Shown: positions 8,027-16,624 of the stretch, in pieces | Numbering within the stretch: position 1 is the first letter of the stretch | How the letters are laid out: the number at the start of each line of letters is the position of its first letter | Assembly: GCA_026987955.1 (NCBI GenBank) | Contig: JALSME010000102.1 | Span: 1-36,258 of the forward strand | From: Sulfurospirillum sp. | Lineage (GTDB): Bacteria; Campylobacterota; Campylobacteria; Campylobacterales; Sulfurospirillaceae | Length of the DNA: 36,258 nt | Direction of reading: 5' to 3' | Program-made: the position numbers and the translations under genes | The notes under the pieces: model-generated | Told to the model about the DNA's origin: nothing | What the model saw: only the letters and a program-made list of their open reading frames with translations | Database searches by the model: none

Positions 8027-9044
8027 AGTAAGCCACTATCTTTTGGGACACTTTAGTTCACTATTTGCATCACTGTTTTTTACACTTTTCTTTATAACAT
8101 CTATTGTTTTCTTTATTAAAATAGCAAGTATTACAGCTGTAATACATATAAACTTTTATGAACTTGGCTTAATGTATCTATATCTGTTACCAAATATACT
8201 TTTATATACTCTTCCAATAACATTTTTTGTTGCTCTTTGTATCTCTTTGTTTAACCTCTCAAAAGAGAATGAAACAATAGTTCTTTTTACACTTGGCTAT
8301 CAACCAAAAAAGATTGTAAGGCTTTTTGTTATCGCAGCAGTTATACTTTCAACTTTACTAATAGTAAATATTTTAGTTTTAATTCCAATTGCTAAGCAAT
8401 TAAATGCGAACTTTTTAGACTATAAAAGAGCGGAAGCTAAATTCAACATCAAAGCAACAGAGTTTGGACAAAAATTTTCTGATTGGTTAGTTTATATTGA
8501 TAAAAGTAACAAAAAAGACAGTTATAGCGGTATTGTACTATATCAAGAAGAGAGTAAAAACAGTAGTGAAAAAATTATTACTTCAAAAAGTGCGAATCTA
8601 AACAACAATAAAGGTACACTTAAACTAAAACTTGATAATGGTAAAGCATTTGAAATAACAAAAAACAAAATTGAGCAAGTTGATTTTAAAGAAATGTACC
8701 TAAATAGTGAACCAAAAGATAGAGTAAGCAGCGTAGTAGGTATTGTAGATTATTGGAAAAAAGCACTCAATAACAAAAAAAGGGCATATGATTTGTCATT
8801 TTTTATGCTAATTGCCTTATTTCCTCTAGCAACAGTACTATTTGCAGTTGCAATAGGGATTGTAACATATAGGTATGAAAAGAGTGGTATATATTTATCT
8901 ATGACTACTGTTATTTTTGCTTATCTAGTACCTGGAGTTTTGCTAGTTAGGTATGCTCATCTCTATGCAGTTTTAATAATATTTTTATCATCAATGTTAA
9001 TTTCATATATATTTTATAGAAAAAAAATAGCCCTTAGATACTAA
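8019..9044 (+). CDS. LPS export ABC transporter permease, LptF/LptG family
   Basis: Inner-membrane permease of the LptB2FG complex that extracts lipopolysaccharide and passes it to LptC. The 341 residues have the family layout: three N-terminal helices (about 10-35, 48-75, 100-125), a periplasmic beta-jellyroll domain (about 130-255, with WLVYIDKSNKKDSYSGIVLY), and three C-terminal helices (about 262-335). Conserved PNILLYTLPITFF and LSKENETIVLFTLGY precede the coupling-helix region. I cannot decide between LptF and LptG from this copy alone. It overlaps the gene before by 8 bases and truA by 1 base (TAATG). Confidence 0.88.
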   Translation: MGRVSHYLLGHFSSLFASLFFTLFFITSIVFFIKIASITAVIHINFYELGLMYLYLLPNILLYTLPITFFVALCISLFNLSKENETIVLFTLGYQPKKIVRLFVIAAVILSTLLIVNILVLIPIAKQLNANFLDYKRAEAKFNIKATEFGQKFSDWLVYIDKSNKKDSYSGIVLYQEESKNSSEKIITSKSANLNNNKGTLKLKLDNGKAFEITKNKIEQVDFKEMYLNSEPKDRVSSVVGIVDYWKKALNNKKRAYDLSFFMLIALFPLATVLFAVAIGIVTYRYEKSGIYLSMTTVIFAYLVPGVLLVRYAHLYAVLIIFLSSMLISYIFYRKKIALRY

Positions 9045-9775
9045 TGCATATAAAGATACAGCTAAGCTATGATGGTAGCAAGTTCAATGGCTTTCAAATA
9101 CAAAACAATCTTCAAAAAGTTAAAACCGTAGCTGGTGAGCTAACAAAAGCCTTCAAACAAGTTAATATAGACACAAATCTAGTTGGAAGTGGAAGAACAG
9201 ATAGAGGAGTTCATGCTATTTCTCAAGTAATCAGCTGCGATATACCAGACTTTTGGTATGATTTAAAAAGACTCAAAAAAGAGTTGAATCGCATAATAAA
9301 ACCAAATATATACATCAAAAATATAGAAGCTGTTGAAAATAAATTTCATGCAAGATTTAGTGCAAAGAAAAGATTATATAGGTATGTTTTGTATAGTGGA
9401 AGTTATCAGCCTTTTTTGAGCGATTATGCTCTACATGTAGAGTATATAGATACACAAAAACTAGATAATATTGTAAAACAATTTGTTGGAATTCACAATT
9501 TTAAAAATTTTAAAAAACAGGGTAGTCAGACTTCATCTGATGTTAGAGAGATTTTTAAGGCAGGTGCTTATAACTACGGTAAATTTACAGTTATATACTT
9601 TTTAGGAAACTCATTTTTAAGAAGTCAAGTAAGAATGATGTCTAATTTCGCACTTGAAACTATGAAAGATAATTTAACTTCTCAGCATTTAAATGAGCAA
9701 TTAAGTTGTATTATCAAGCACTCGACAGGGGTAATACCTTCTAGTGGTCTTTACTTAGCCAAAATTTTTTACTAA
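9044..9775 (+). CDS. truA: tRNA pseudouridine(38-40) synthase
   Basis: Isomerises uridines 38-40 in the anticodon stem-loop of many tRNAs. The 243 residues have the diagnostic active-site loop GSGRTDRGVHA with catalytic Asp53, KFHARFSAKKRLYRY, and the C-terminal NSFLRSQVRMM and STGVIPSSGLYLAKIFY. It is the last gene of the glmU operon and overlaps the convergent dgkA by 21 bases, leaving no room for a terminator between them. One palindrome copy (9429-9442) encodes LHVE around residues 129-133, where TruA proteins often have a Tyr-x-x-His pattern, so it sits in a permissive spot. Confidence 0.95.
   Translation: MHIKIQLSYDGSKFNGFQIQNNLQKVKTVAGELTKAFKQVNIDTNLVGSGRTDRGVHAISQVISCDIPDFWYDLKRLKKELNRIIKPNIYIKNIEAVENKFHARFSAKKRLYRYVLYSGSYQPFLSDYALHVEYIDTQKLDNIVKQFVGIHNFKNFKKQGSQTSSDVREIFKAGAYNYGKFTVIYFLGNSFLRSQVRMMSNFALETMKDNLTSQHLNEQLSCIIKHSTGVIPSSGLYLAKIFY
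9429..9442. repeat. Palindrome CTCTACATGTAGAG, copy 3 (inside truA)
   Basis: Exact 14-bp copy, read as LHVE as in coaBC copy 1. The next bases outward (G and T) do not pair. Confidence 0.85.
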
Positions 9776-10117
9776 GATAATTCCCCAAGTAATAACACTA
9801 AGACAAATACTTAAAAATACAATTGCACTACCAACATCCTTTGCTCGCCCTGCCATTACATTGTGATCTAAAGTAACAAGATCTACAACACGCTCAATCG
9901 CACTATTAATTGTTTCAGCTATTATTACTCCTACCATAGTAGTAATAAGGAAAAGTTTTTCAACAAGTGGTATATCTATAAAAAATATTAATGGAATTAA
10001 AAAAATACAAATTATAAGTTCTATTTTAAATGAACTCTCATATTTTATAATATCTTTTAGACCATTTAGTGCATAGGTTGTATTTTTAAAGAAGTTGTAT
10101 TTTGGTTGATTTCTCAT
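9755..10117 (-). CDS. dgkA: Diacylglycerol kinase
   Basis: Small trimeric membrane kinase that phosphorylates diacylglycerol to phosphatidic acid. The 120 residues have three membrane helices (about 32-48, 53-68, 95-115) and the catalytic and metal-binding signature AETINSAIERVVDL followed by AGRAKDVGSAIVFLS. It overlaps the stop of the phosphoethanolamine transferase by 4 bases (ATGA), so the two are coupled. The transferase leaves diacylglycerol behind when it takes the head group from phosphatidylethanolamine, and DgkA recycles it. From memory, the eptC-dgkA pair is also adjacent in C. jejuni (Cj0256-Cj0257). Confidence 0.95.
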   Translation of the reverse strand: MRNQPKYNFFKNTTYALNGLKDIIKYESSFKIELIICIFLIPLIFFIDIPLVEKLFLITTMVGVIIAETINSAIERVVDLVTLDHNVMAGRAKDVGSAIVFLSICLSVITWGIILVKNFG

Positions 10118-11679
10118 TTAAACATATCCTTTTTATTGTTATATACCTCTGTATCTATATCAAATAGACCTAATAAAGTGTGAAAAAGATTATCTTGTGA
10201 AAATTTCATATTTTCAATACGAGAAAATTTATCTGTTTTGTTACTATCCCCAAACCAAATCATAGATCCTATATGTTTTTGTGCATCAGGAGCCATAAAA
10301 TATGGAAGTCCATGTAGATACACCCCACCTTCTCCCAAACTCTCTCCATGATCACTCATATAAAGCATTGCAACTTCATTGCCCTTACTATATGGTTTTA
10401 AAAACTCAATAACTTTAGTTAAAAAATAGTCGGTATAGAGAATTGCATTATCATAGGCATTGCTAACCTCTTCTTGAGTACATTTTTCAATTTGATTTGT
10501 TTTACATACTGGTTTAAATTTTTCAAACTCTTTTGGATACCGCTTATAATACGCTGGTCCATGGTTGCCCATCTGATGAAGAACAATTAATACATCTTTA
10601 CTACCTGCATTTTTAATTCTTTCATCAAGTCCAACAAGCATTCCTTCATCTCTACACTCACCTTCACATCTAACAAACTTATTTGAACTTTTAAACCCTT
10701 CATAATCAACCCTTAAAGCAACACCTTTTGAATCAGAGTTATTATCTCTCCATAAAATATCTACTTTTTTCGTTCTATTAATAACATCGAGCACATTTTC
10801 AGTACTTATTCCTTTTTTATAGTTATAATCTTCTCTATCATACATAGAAAACATGCAAGGTACACTATGAGCCGTACTTGTACCACATGAGTACATATTT
10901 GAAAAATTTATTAATTTTTCATGTTTAAGTAGTGGATTTGTATCTCTATTATATCCATTTAGTGAAAATCTATCTGCTCTTGCAGCTTCTCCAACAACCA
11001 TAATAACTATTTTTCTTTTTGATGAATTAGAATCTATTTTTGCATCTAACCCAATCTCTTTTAAAACTAATGGTTGAGTATTGTATGTTCTATCTATATA
11101 CTTACCTATACTATATATCCAATATGTAGGGTTAGTGTAGTATCTAAGCGGTTTATTTTCTCTAAAAAACGATGTGTAAAACTTACTAAAACTAAATAAA
11201 ATAATAACTATTAATAAAATACTAAGAACAATAGTTTTAAGCTTTAAAAACAACTCTTTTCCAAAACTTTTATACTCTATTTTGCTCTTATAAACTAAAT
11301 ATGAAGGTAAAATTCCTAGAAATAAAACATATAAAACTAATTTAAAAGTAAAAAGATCCATCGACTCTGCCATATCTGTCTGTAAAGAGTTTCTTATCAT
11401 ACTATCATCAATTATAATATGATATGTATTCATAAAATAACTAGTAAAAGCTGATACAACCAATGTTAAAATTAAAAGTGGTTTTGTAGTAAACTTTGAA
11501 CTTAAAAGAGTAAAAAACAGCACTAAAAACAGAAGTAAAAATAGTCCTGTAGAAACCACATAATAACTGTTTTGCTCAAATGGATATACCTTTAATACAT
11601 TTTCAAAAAATGAATAGTTATCAAATAAAACAAAAAATAACGATACTAAAAAGATAAGTCTATACTGTGTAATTTTCAA
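10114..11679 (-). CDS. eptA: Phosphoethanolamine transferase, EptA/MCR family
   Basis: Transfers phosphoethanolamine from phosphatidylethanolamine to lipid A or another periplasmic acceptor. The 521 residues have five N-terminal membrane helices (to about 165) and a periplasmic alkaline-phosphatase-fold domain. The catalytic set is complete: Glu231 in VGEAARADRFSLNGY, nucleophile Thr267 in SCGTSTAHSVPCMFS, His373 in HQMGNHGPAY, Asp443-His444 in MSDHGESLGE, and His456. Six cysteines (265, 275, 338, 342, 392, 400) match the three disulfides of MCR-type enzymes. Resemblance to MCR-1 is strong through RDNNSDSKGV and the catalytic core. The start is TTG with AAAGGA ahead. In C. jejuni the related EptC also modifies the flagellar rod protein FlgG. 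Confidence 0.93.
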   Translation of the reverse strand: MKITQYRLIFLVSLFFVLFDNYSFFENVLKVYPFEQNSYYVVSTGLFLLLFLVLFFTLLSSKFTTKPLLILTLVVSAFTSYFMNTYHIIIDDSMIRNSLQTDMAESMDLFTFKLVLYVLFLGILPSYLVYKSKIEYKSFGKELFLKLKTIVLSILLIVIILFSFSKFYTSFFRENKPLRYYTNPTYWIYSIGKYIDRTYNTQPLVLKEIGLDAKIDSNSSKRKIVIMVVGEAARADRFSLNGYNRDTNPLLKHEKLINFSNMYSCGTSTAHSVPCMFSMYDREDYNYKKGISTENVLDVINRTKKVDILWRDNNSDSKGVALRVDYEGFKSSNKFVRCEGECRDEGMLVGLDERIKNAGSKDVLIVLHQMGNHGPAYYKRYPKEFEKFKPVCKTNQIEKCTQEEVSNAYDNAILYTDYFLTKVIEFLKPYSKGNEVAMLYMSDHGESLGEGGVYLHGLPYFMAPDAQKHIGSMIWFGDSNKTDKFSRIENMKFSQDNLFHTLLGLFDIDTEVYNNKKDMFK

Positions 11680-11713
11680 TTTGATCCTTTAAAATTGTTA
11701 TTTTATCATTTTA

Positions 11714-12760
11714 TTATAAATCAATTATAACAATAGTACCTTTTTTTTCTTTAGACTCTATATGCATAGTACCATCATGAAGCTCAACTGAATTTTTTAC
11801 TATGCTTAATCCTAATCCAAAACCTTTTATTTTTCTGTTTCTTGATTCATCAACCCTATAAAATCTATGTGTAAGTTTTTGTATCTTATCTTTTGGTATA
11901 CCTATGCCTTCATCTTCGATTATAAAGCGTATTTTCTCCTTTTGAAAAAGTGATATATAGATATTTTTATCTTTATTACTATATTTTATGGCATTATCTA
12001 TTAAATTTGAAAAAATAGACTCTATTAAGACAGGATTGACTTTTTTCTTAATTTTTTCTATATTTTTTAGGTGAATATTTATATTTTTGTTTTTAAGTTG
12101 AATTTTATATCTATCCAAAACTTTAAAAAGTATATAATCTAATTCACAAAATTCAAATGAATGCTTAATATTTGATTTAGAGTATTTAGATAAAAAAAGA
12201 AGAGACTTAATCATATTTTCTATTTGTGATGCTTCTTCACCTATAATTTGTAAACTTTTTATATATTCCGCTGATTTTCTTGGTCTATCTAATGTTATCT
12301 CAACTTCTCCCTTTATAACTGTCAAAGGTGTTTTTAATTCATGTGATACATCGTGATTAAACCTATCCATTCTTTCTACACCATCTTTTAGTCGATATAT
12401 CATACCATTAAAAGACCTTACAAACTCTCTTACCTCATCATTATCAGTGGGTTCTTCTATGCTACTTGAAAAATCGCTAATACTTATTTCATTTGCTGTT
12501 TTAGTTATCTCTTTTATAGGATTTAAAACTTTATCTATGACCCTACTGACTAAAAATATCAAAATAATAAGTAAAATAGGTACTAAAATCCAAAGAGTAT
12601 ACTCTATATATTCGGCCATTTCATACATACTATTTATCGATTTGTTATTTATAGAATGTTCTAGTGTATTGTATAAGATAAAACTAATTAAAAAAAATGC
12701 TATACTGCTAACAAAACCAAACCATAAAAGTACTCTAAGTTTTAAATGCCTAATCTTCAA
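11714..12760 (-). CDS. Sensor histidine kinase (PmrB-like position)
   Basis: Inner-membrane kinase partner of the overlapping response regulator. The 348 residues contain a first helix (about 9-31), a very short periplasmic loop of about 23 residues, a second helix (about 55-76), a HAMP linker, the dimerisation helix with phospho-acceptor His140 in FNHDVSHELKTPL, and a HATPase domain with LIDNAIKYSN, EDEGIGIPKD and GFGLGLSIV. The loop is too small for a folded sensor domain. Together with its position next to a phosphoethanolamine transferase, this resembles PmrB/BasS kinases, which sense metals or cationic peptides through a short acidic loop. The signal here is unknown. It overlaps the regulator gene by 11 bases. 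Confidence 0.92.
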   Translation of the reverse strand: MKIRHLKLRVLLWFGFVSSIAFFLISFILYNTLEHSINNKSINSMYEMAEYIEYTLWILVPILLIILIFLVSRVIDKVLNPIKEITKTANEISISDFSSSIEEPTDNDEVREFVRSFNGMIYRLKDGVERMDRFNHDVSHELKTPLTVIKGEVEITLDRPRKSAEYIKSLQIIGEEASQIENMIKSLLFLSKYSKSNIKHSFEFCELDYILFKVLDRYKIQLKNKNINIHLKNIEKIKKKVNPVLIESIFSNLIDNAIKYSNKDKNIYISLFQKEKIRFIIEDEGIGIPKDKIQKLTHRFYRVDESRNRKIKGFGLGLSIVKNSVELHDGTMHIESKEKKGTIVIIDL

Positions 12761-13406
12761 CTTTATAACCTAGCCCGCGATAACTTTTTATGTACTCTTT
12801 GCCTATTTTTTTTCTTAGATTATAAATAGTTACTTGAATAACATTACTATTTATAAAGTCATTATTCGACCACAATTGCTCTTGAATCATAGAATTTGAT
12901 ACCATTGCATTTTTATGTTTAAATAAAAAAGTGAGTAACTCATACTCCTTAAGATTTAAAGATATCTCTTCACTGTTTTTTATAACTCTTTTCAAAGAGA
13001 TATTTAACTCAATATCTTTTATCTTCATAATATTTGATCCATCTGATATAGCTCTTCTATATAGAGACTCCACTCTTGCTCTTAACTCTTTAAAACTAAA
13101 TGGTTTAGATAGGTAATCATCAGCACCATGTTTTAAACCTAAAATCTTATCATCAATATCAGATTTTGCACTCAACATGATAATTGGTGTTTTAATACTA
13201 TTGCTTCTTAAGTTTTTTAAAATATCTATACCATTTTTCTGTGGTAACATCCAATCTAAAACAATAACATCATATTGATTTATAGTAGCCATATACTCAC
13301 CATCTTCACCATCTTCTGCCAATTCGACATTAAATCCATACTCAATAAAACCCCTATGTAATAATGAACGAATATTTTCATCATCTTCTATTATCAAAAT
13401 TTTCAT
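12750..13406 (-). CDS. OmpR/PhoB-family response regulator
   Basis: DNA-binding regulator, predicted to be phosphorylated by the adjacent kinase. The 218 residues hold a receiver domain (1-115) with the acidic pocket Glu7-Asp8-Asp9, phospho-acceptor Asp51 in VIVLDWMLP, Ser79 and Lys101. A winged-helix C-terminal domain (about 125-218) follows, with LKEYELLTFLFKH and VIQVTIYNLRKKIG, ending in SYRGLGYKVED. It lies 23 bases after the sulfatase-fold gene and overlaps the kinase. Its natural targets are likely the flanking envelope genes, including its own operon. No operator repeats could be identified with confidence. Confidence 0.93.
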   Translation of the reverse strand: MKILIIEDDENIRSLLHRGFIEYGFNVELAEDGEDGEYMATINQYDVIVLDWMLPQKNGIDILKNLRSNSIKTPIIMLSAKSDIDDKILGLKHGADDYLSKPFSFKELRARVESLYRRAISDGSNIMKIKDIELNISLKRVIKNSEEISLNLKEYELLTFLFKHKNAMVSNSMIQEQLWSNNDFINSNVIQVTIYNLRKKIGKEYIKSYRGLGYKVED

Positions 13407-13429
13407 ATTTTATACCAACACATACAATT

Positions 13430-15340
13430 TTAATGTTTTTTCCATCTGTTTAATCCATTTTTATACATGTAACTAGCACTCTGGTAGTAAGTAATAGCAT
13501 CCTCTTCATCTTTAGGTATAACATTTATATCTCTATACTTATTATTATAAAGTGTTTGATCAATTATATCATACTCCTTTGTACTTTTATTGGGTTCTAA
13601 AATAGTTAATCTATTTTTTTTCAATAAACCAAGTTTTTGATAATTACCTATAAATGCTCTTTGTTTAAAATTATCATCTAAAATATCATTCCCATAAAAT
13701 TTACTATCATAACTCCAATTCACAAGAGAAAAAAGCGTTGGCATTAAATCAACTTGTGAAGACAGCTTTGATACGACTTCTGGTTTAACAATTTTAGGAG
13801 CATAAAGAATAAATGGTATTTTATATCTCCACACTGGCAAAGAAGTTTTTCCAGCACTTCCTCCATTATGATCAGCTACAATTATAAAAATTGTATTATC
13901 AAACCAAGGCTTCTTTTTTGCTTCATTTATAAACTTATTGATAGAAAAATCTGTATACATTACAGCTCCACTTCTTCCTGTATGAGATGGTATATCAATT
14001 CTTCCTTCAGGATATGTATATGGTCTATGATTTGATGTTGTCATTACATAATTAAAAAATGGTTTTTTATTTTTAAATGCCTTATCAGACTCTTCAAGAA
14101 CTACTCTAAAAAGATCTTCATCACTAACACCCCATACATTTGAAAAAATTATCTTCTTATCATCCATATCTGTTCTATCTATAATACCAAAACCATTATG
14201 TGAGAAAAAACTATTCATATTGTCAAAATAACCATGCCCTGCATATATAAATTTATTTTCATATCCTTTATCTTTAAAAATAAATCCTGATGAAAACATA
14301 TCAAAGTTATCTGGTCTTTTAACAACGCTTCTTCCTGGTGTAGGTGGCAGTGAAAGTGTTACAGCTTCCATACCTCTTACAGTTCTTGTTCCTGTTGCAT
14401 AAAAATTATTAAAAAATATAGATTTTTTTGCTAATTTATCTAAATTTGGTGTCAGTCCTCTTTTATCGCCAAAGATGCCCATGTATTCAGCGCTTAAACT
14501 CTCTACCATAATCAAAACAACATTTGGCTTTTTCTCTTTACCAATTTTTCTTACTTTCTTAACCTTTGATCCGTTAAACCCTTCTAATTCTAATAGTCTA
14601 TCCATAACTTTATCAATATTATCTTTTTTATAGAATTCATTATAATCTAATGAGTTATTTCTAAATGCAGAAAAAAGAGAGTAAAACCCATTTTTAGCAA
14701 GTTCATTATTATAAGAATTAGATGAAATATTAGATATATTTTGTTTATCAAAAACAGTAAAAATAAAAAATGGCGAAATTAAAAAAACTACACCAATTTT
14801 TAATCTTTGCAAGAAATTATCTGTAGATGTAAATGCATTTTTTAATATAACACACTTCTTATATAAAAAGAAAAAGCTAATAAGTGACAATAACAATACA
14901 ATGCTCACCAAAAGAGGTATAGGATAAGACTCTAATATATTTCTTATAACTTCATGAGTATATACAAGATAATCAACTGCAATAAAATTAAATCTTTTAC
15001 CAAATTCATCCCAAAAAAACCATTCAGAAAAACTATTGAATATAAAAGCAAAAATTTGTGTTATTATAAAAAAATAAAATATATTTTTATGTAATTTAGA
15101 ATTAAATATACGATTTGGAACGATTATTAAATAAATACTAATAATTGAAATATAATACAACGATGCCAACAAATCATATAAAAAACCTGATAAAAATATT
15201 TTTAAGATATCAATTATACTAATATCTATGTATGATATATTTGCAACTACAAATACAAATCTTGTTAAAAAACTAATCCCAACAAAAAGCATTATTAACA
15301 ATAATGCCAGAGACAGTCTATCTTTACTTATCTTCTCCAT
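13430..15340 (-). CDS. LTA-synthase-like sulfatase-fold membrane transferase
   Basis: Predicted membrane-anchored phosphoglycerol or phosphoethanolamine transferase of the LtaS/OpgB type. The 636 residues have five hydrophobic N-terminal segments (about 11-34, 42-74, 86-104, 140-160, 181-198) and a periplasmic alkaline-phosphatase-like domain (about 270-590). Metal and catalytic residues are visible: Glu280 in MVESLSAEYMG, a threonine pair at 318/320 in ATGTRTVRGMEAV, and Asp490-His491 in IVADHNGG. An LTLSLPPTPG segment and TSNHRPYTYPEG are typical of Gram-negative members. It is the first gene of the cassette, with GGAG ahead of ATG. The acceptor is unknown; periplasmic glucans, LPS core or a glycoprotein are candidates. 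Confidence 0.85.
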   Translation of the reverse strand: MEKISKDRLSLALLLIMLFVGISFLTRFVFVVANISYIDISIIDILKIFLSGFLYDLLASLYYISIISIYLIIVPNRIFNSKLHKNIFYFFIITQIFAFIFNSFSEWFFWDEFGKRFNFIAVDYLVYTHEVIRNILESYPIPLLVSIVLLLSLISFFFLYKKCVILKNAFTSTDNFLQRLKIGVVFLISPFFIFTVFDKQNISNISSNSYNNELAKNGFYSLFSAFRNNSLDYNEFYKKDNIDKVMDRLLELEGFNGSKVKKVRKIGKEKKPNVVLIMVESLSAEYMGIFGDKRGLTPNLDKLAKKSIFFNNFYATGTRTVRGMEAVTLSLPPTPGRSVVKRPDNFDMFSSGFIFKDKGYENKFIYAGHGYFDNMNSFFSHNGFGIIDRTDMDDKKIIFSNVWGVSDEDLFRVVLEESDKAFKNKKPFFNYVMTTSNHRPYTYPEGRIDIPSHTGRSGAVMYTDFSINKFINEAKKKPWFDNTIFIIVADHNGGSAGKTSLPVWRYKIPFILYAPKIVKPEVVSKLSSQVDLMPTLFSLVNWSYDSKFYGNDILDDNFKQRAFIGNYQKLGLLKKNRLTILEPNKSTKEYDIIDQTLYNNKYRDINVIPKDEEDAITYYQSASYMYKNGLNRWKKH

Positions 15341-15403
15341 CTTAACTCCATAACTATGTTTAAAACAAAATAATAGAGTATAAAAATGAATTGAAAATGA
15401 AAA

Positions 15404-16624
15404 CTATAGTTTTATTGGCTCACCATCTTTAAAAACTTTTACTACTTTGCCAAAAAGTTCATCTCCATCATAAAGTGAAGTCTTATCGGATACTGTTTTA
15501 GTTATCTTTTCATCAAATATAACCATGTCTGCCTTGTAACCTACTTCAATTTTACCTATATTTTCCTGCTCAATTATCAATGCTGGATTTAATGAACACA
15601 ACTCTGTAAGCCTTTGCATATCTATAATCTCACTTTTAACTAGGTGTGTATAACATAATGACAAATACTCTTCAATAGAACCAATTCCAAACTCAGCATT
15701 TTCAAAAGCCACATCTTTATAGCTAACCGATTTTGGAGAGTGAGCACTTGTAAGTATATCTACATTTCCAAGAGCTAATTCACTCAGCATTTTAGACCTC
15801 TCTATTTCATCTCTTAATGGTGGCATAATTTTTGCATATGTATTAAAACCGTCACATGCCTCCTCAGTTTTACATAGATGGTGGATTGAGAGTTCACTAA
15901 AAATATTTTTATTTATTTTTTTAATCTCTCTAACTATATTAATAGAGCGTTTTGTTGAAAGAGATTGAAAGATAATCTTTGTATTATTTATTAAAGAAAG
16001 CTCTGCAATTTTTGCTACTTCTGAGTTTTCTGATACTTTTGATATGCCAGATAGCCCAAGTCTAAACGAGAGTTCACCTTCATTCATAACCCCACTATCA
16101 TCAAGATTTTCATCATAACATCTACAAAAAATAGGTGCTTGTTTCATTCTCGCATACTGAAAGCCTCGCTTAAGGACATTTGGATTACATGATGATGTTG
16201 TCCAAATTGCAGTAGCACCATGCTTTAAAAGAGTAGCAATATTATTTAATTTATCCTCTTCATTTGAAAGTGGTGCTGCTACATGAAAATCGCACTCTTC
16301 GTTTTGAGCTTTAATTTTAAAATGTTCTAAAAGAGTTGAATTATCTAGTCTTGGAGTAAAATCTGGCATAATTAGGCTTGTAGTTACTCCCCCTCTCAAG
16401 GCAGTTCTTGTAAGTTTTTTTAGTGAATCTCTATTTAAAAATGAGTTTGCTAACCTTACATTTAGGTCTACTAAGCCTGGCAATAAAAAAGACTTTTTTG
16501 CATCAATAACTCTCATATTATCAACAGTTTTTATCTTATTTTCAATCTTTGCAATTTTTCCATTTGTAATCAAAATATCTTTAATATCAAGGTTTGCTAA
16601 CTTCGCATTTTTAATTAATACCAT
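15404..16624 (-). CDS. Dihydroorotase-like protein lacking catalytic residues (PyrC' type)
   Basis: A 406-residue member of the dihydroorotase branch of the amidohydrolase superfamily, by fold and layout: N-terminal beta sandwich, LLPGLVDLNVRLA, GGVTTSLIMPDF, SIHHL and a C-terminal VGYKADMVIFD. The active site is broken. The metal pair of the family's DxHxH motif reads Asp53-x-Asn55-x-Arg57, the usual His of the central metal site is replaced in CRCYDEN, and the catalytic TDHAP motif reads SAHSP (Ala294 for Asp). Known noncatalytic homologues (PyrC') support the assembly of aspartate transcarbamoylase, which is the likely role. From memory, C. jejuni pyrC2 (Cj1195c) is beside gpsA and gatB too. 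It overlaps the gene before by 14 bases. Confidence 0.85.
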   Translation of the reverse strand: MVLIKNAKLANLDIKDILITNGKIAKIENKIKTVDNMRVIDAKKSFLLPGLVDLNVRLANSFLNRDSLKKLTRTALRGGVTTSLIMPDFTPRLDNSTLLEHFKIKAQNEECDFHVAAPLSNEEDKLNNIATLLKHGATAIWTTSSCNPNVLKRGFQYARMKQAPIFCRCYDENLDDSGVMNEGELSFRLGLSGISKVSENSEVAKIAELSLINNTKIIFQSLSTKRSINIVREIKKINKNIFSELSIHHLCKTEEACDGFNTYAKIMPPLRDEIERSKMLSELALGNVDILTSAHSPKSVSYKDVAFENAEFGIGSIEEYLSLCYTHLVKSEIIDMQRLTELCSLNPALIIEQENIGKIEVGYKADMVIFDEKITKTVSDKTSLYDGDELFGKVVKVFKDGEPIKL

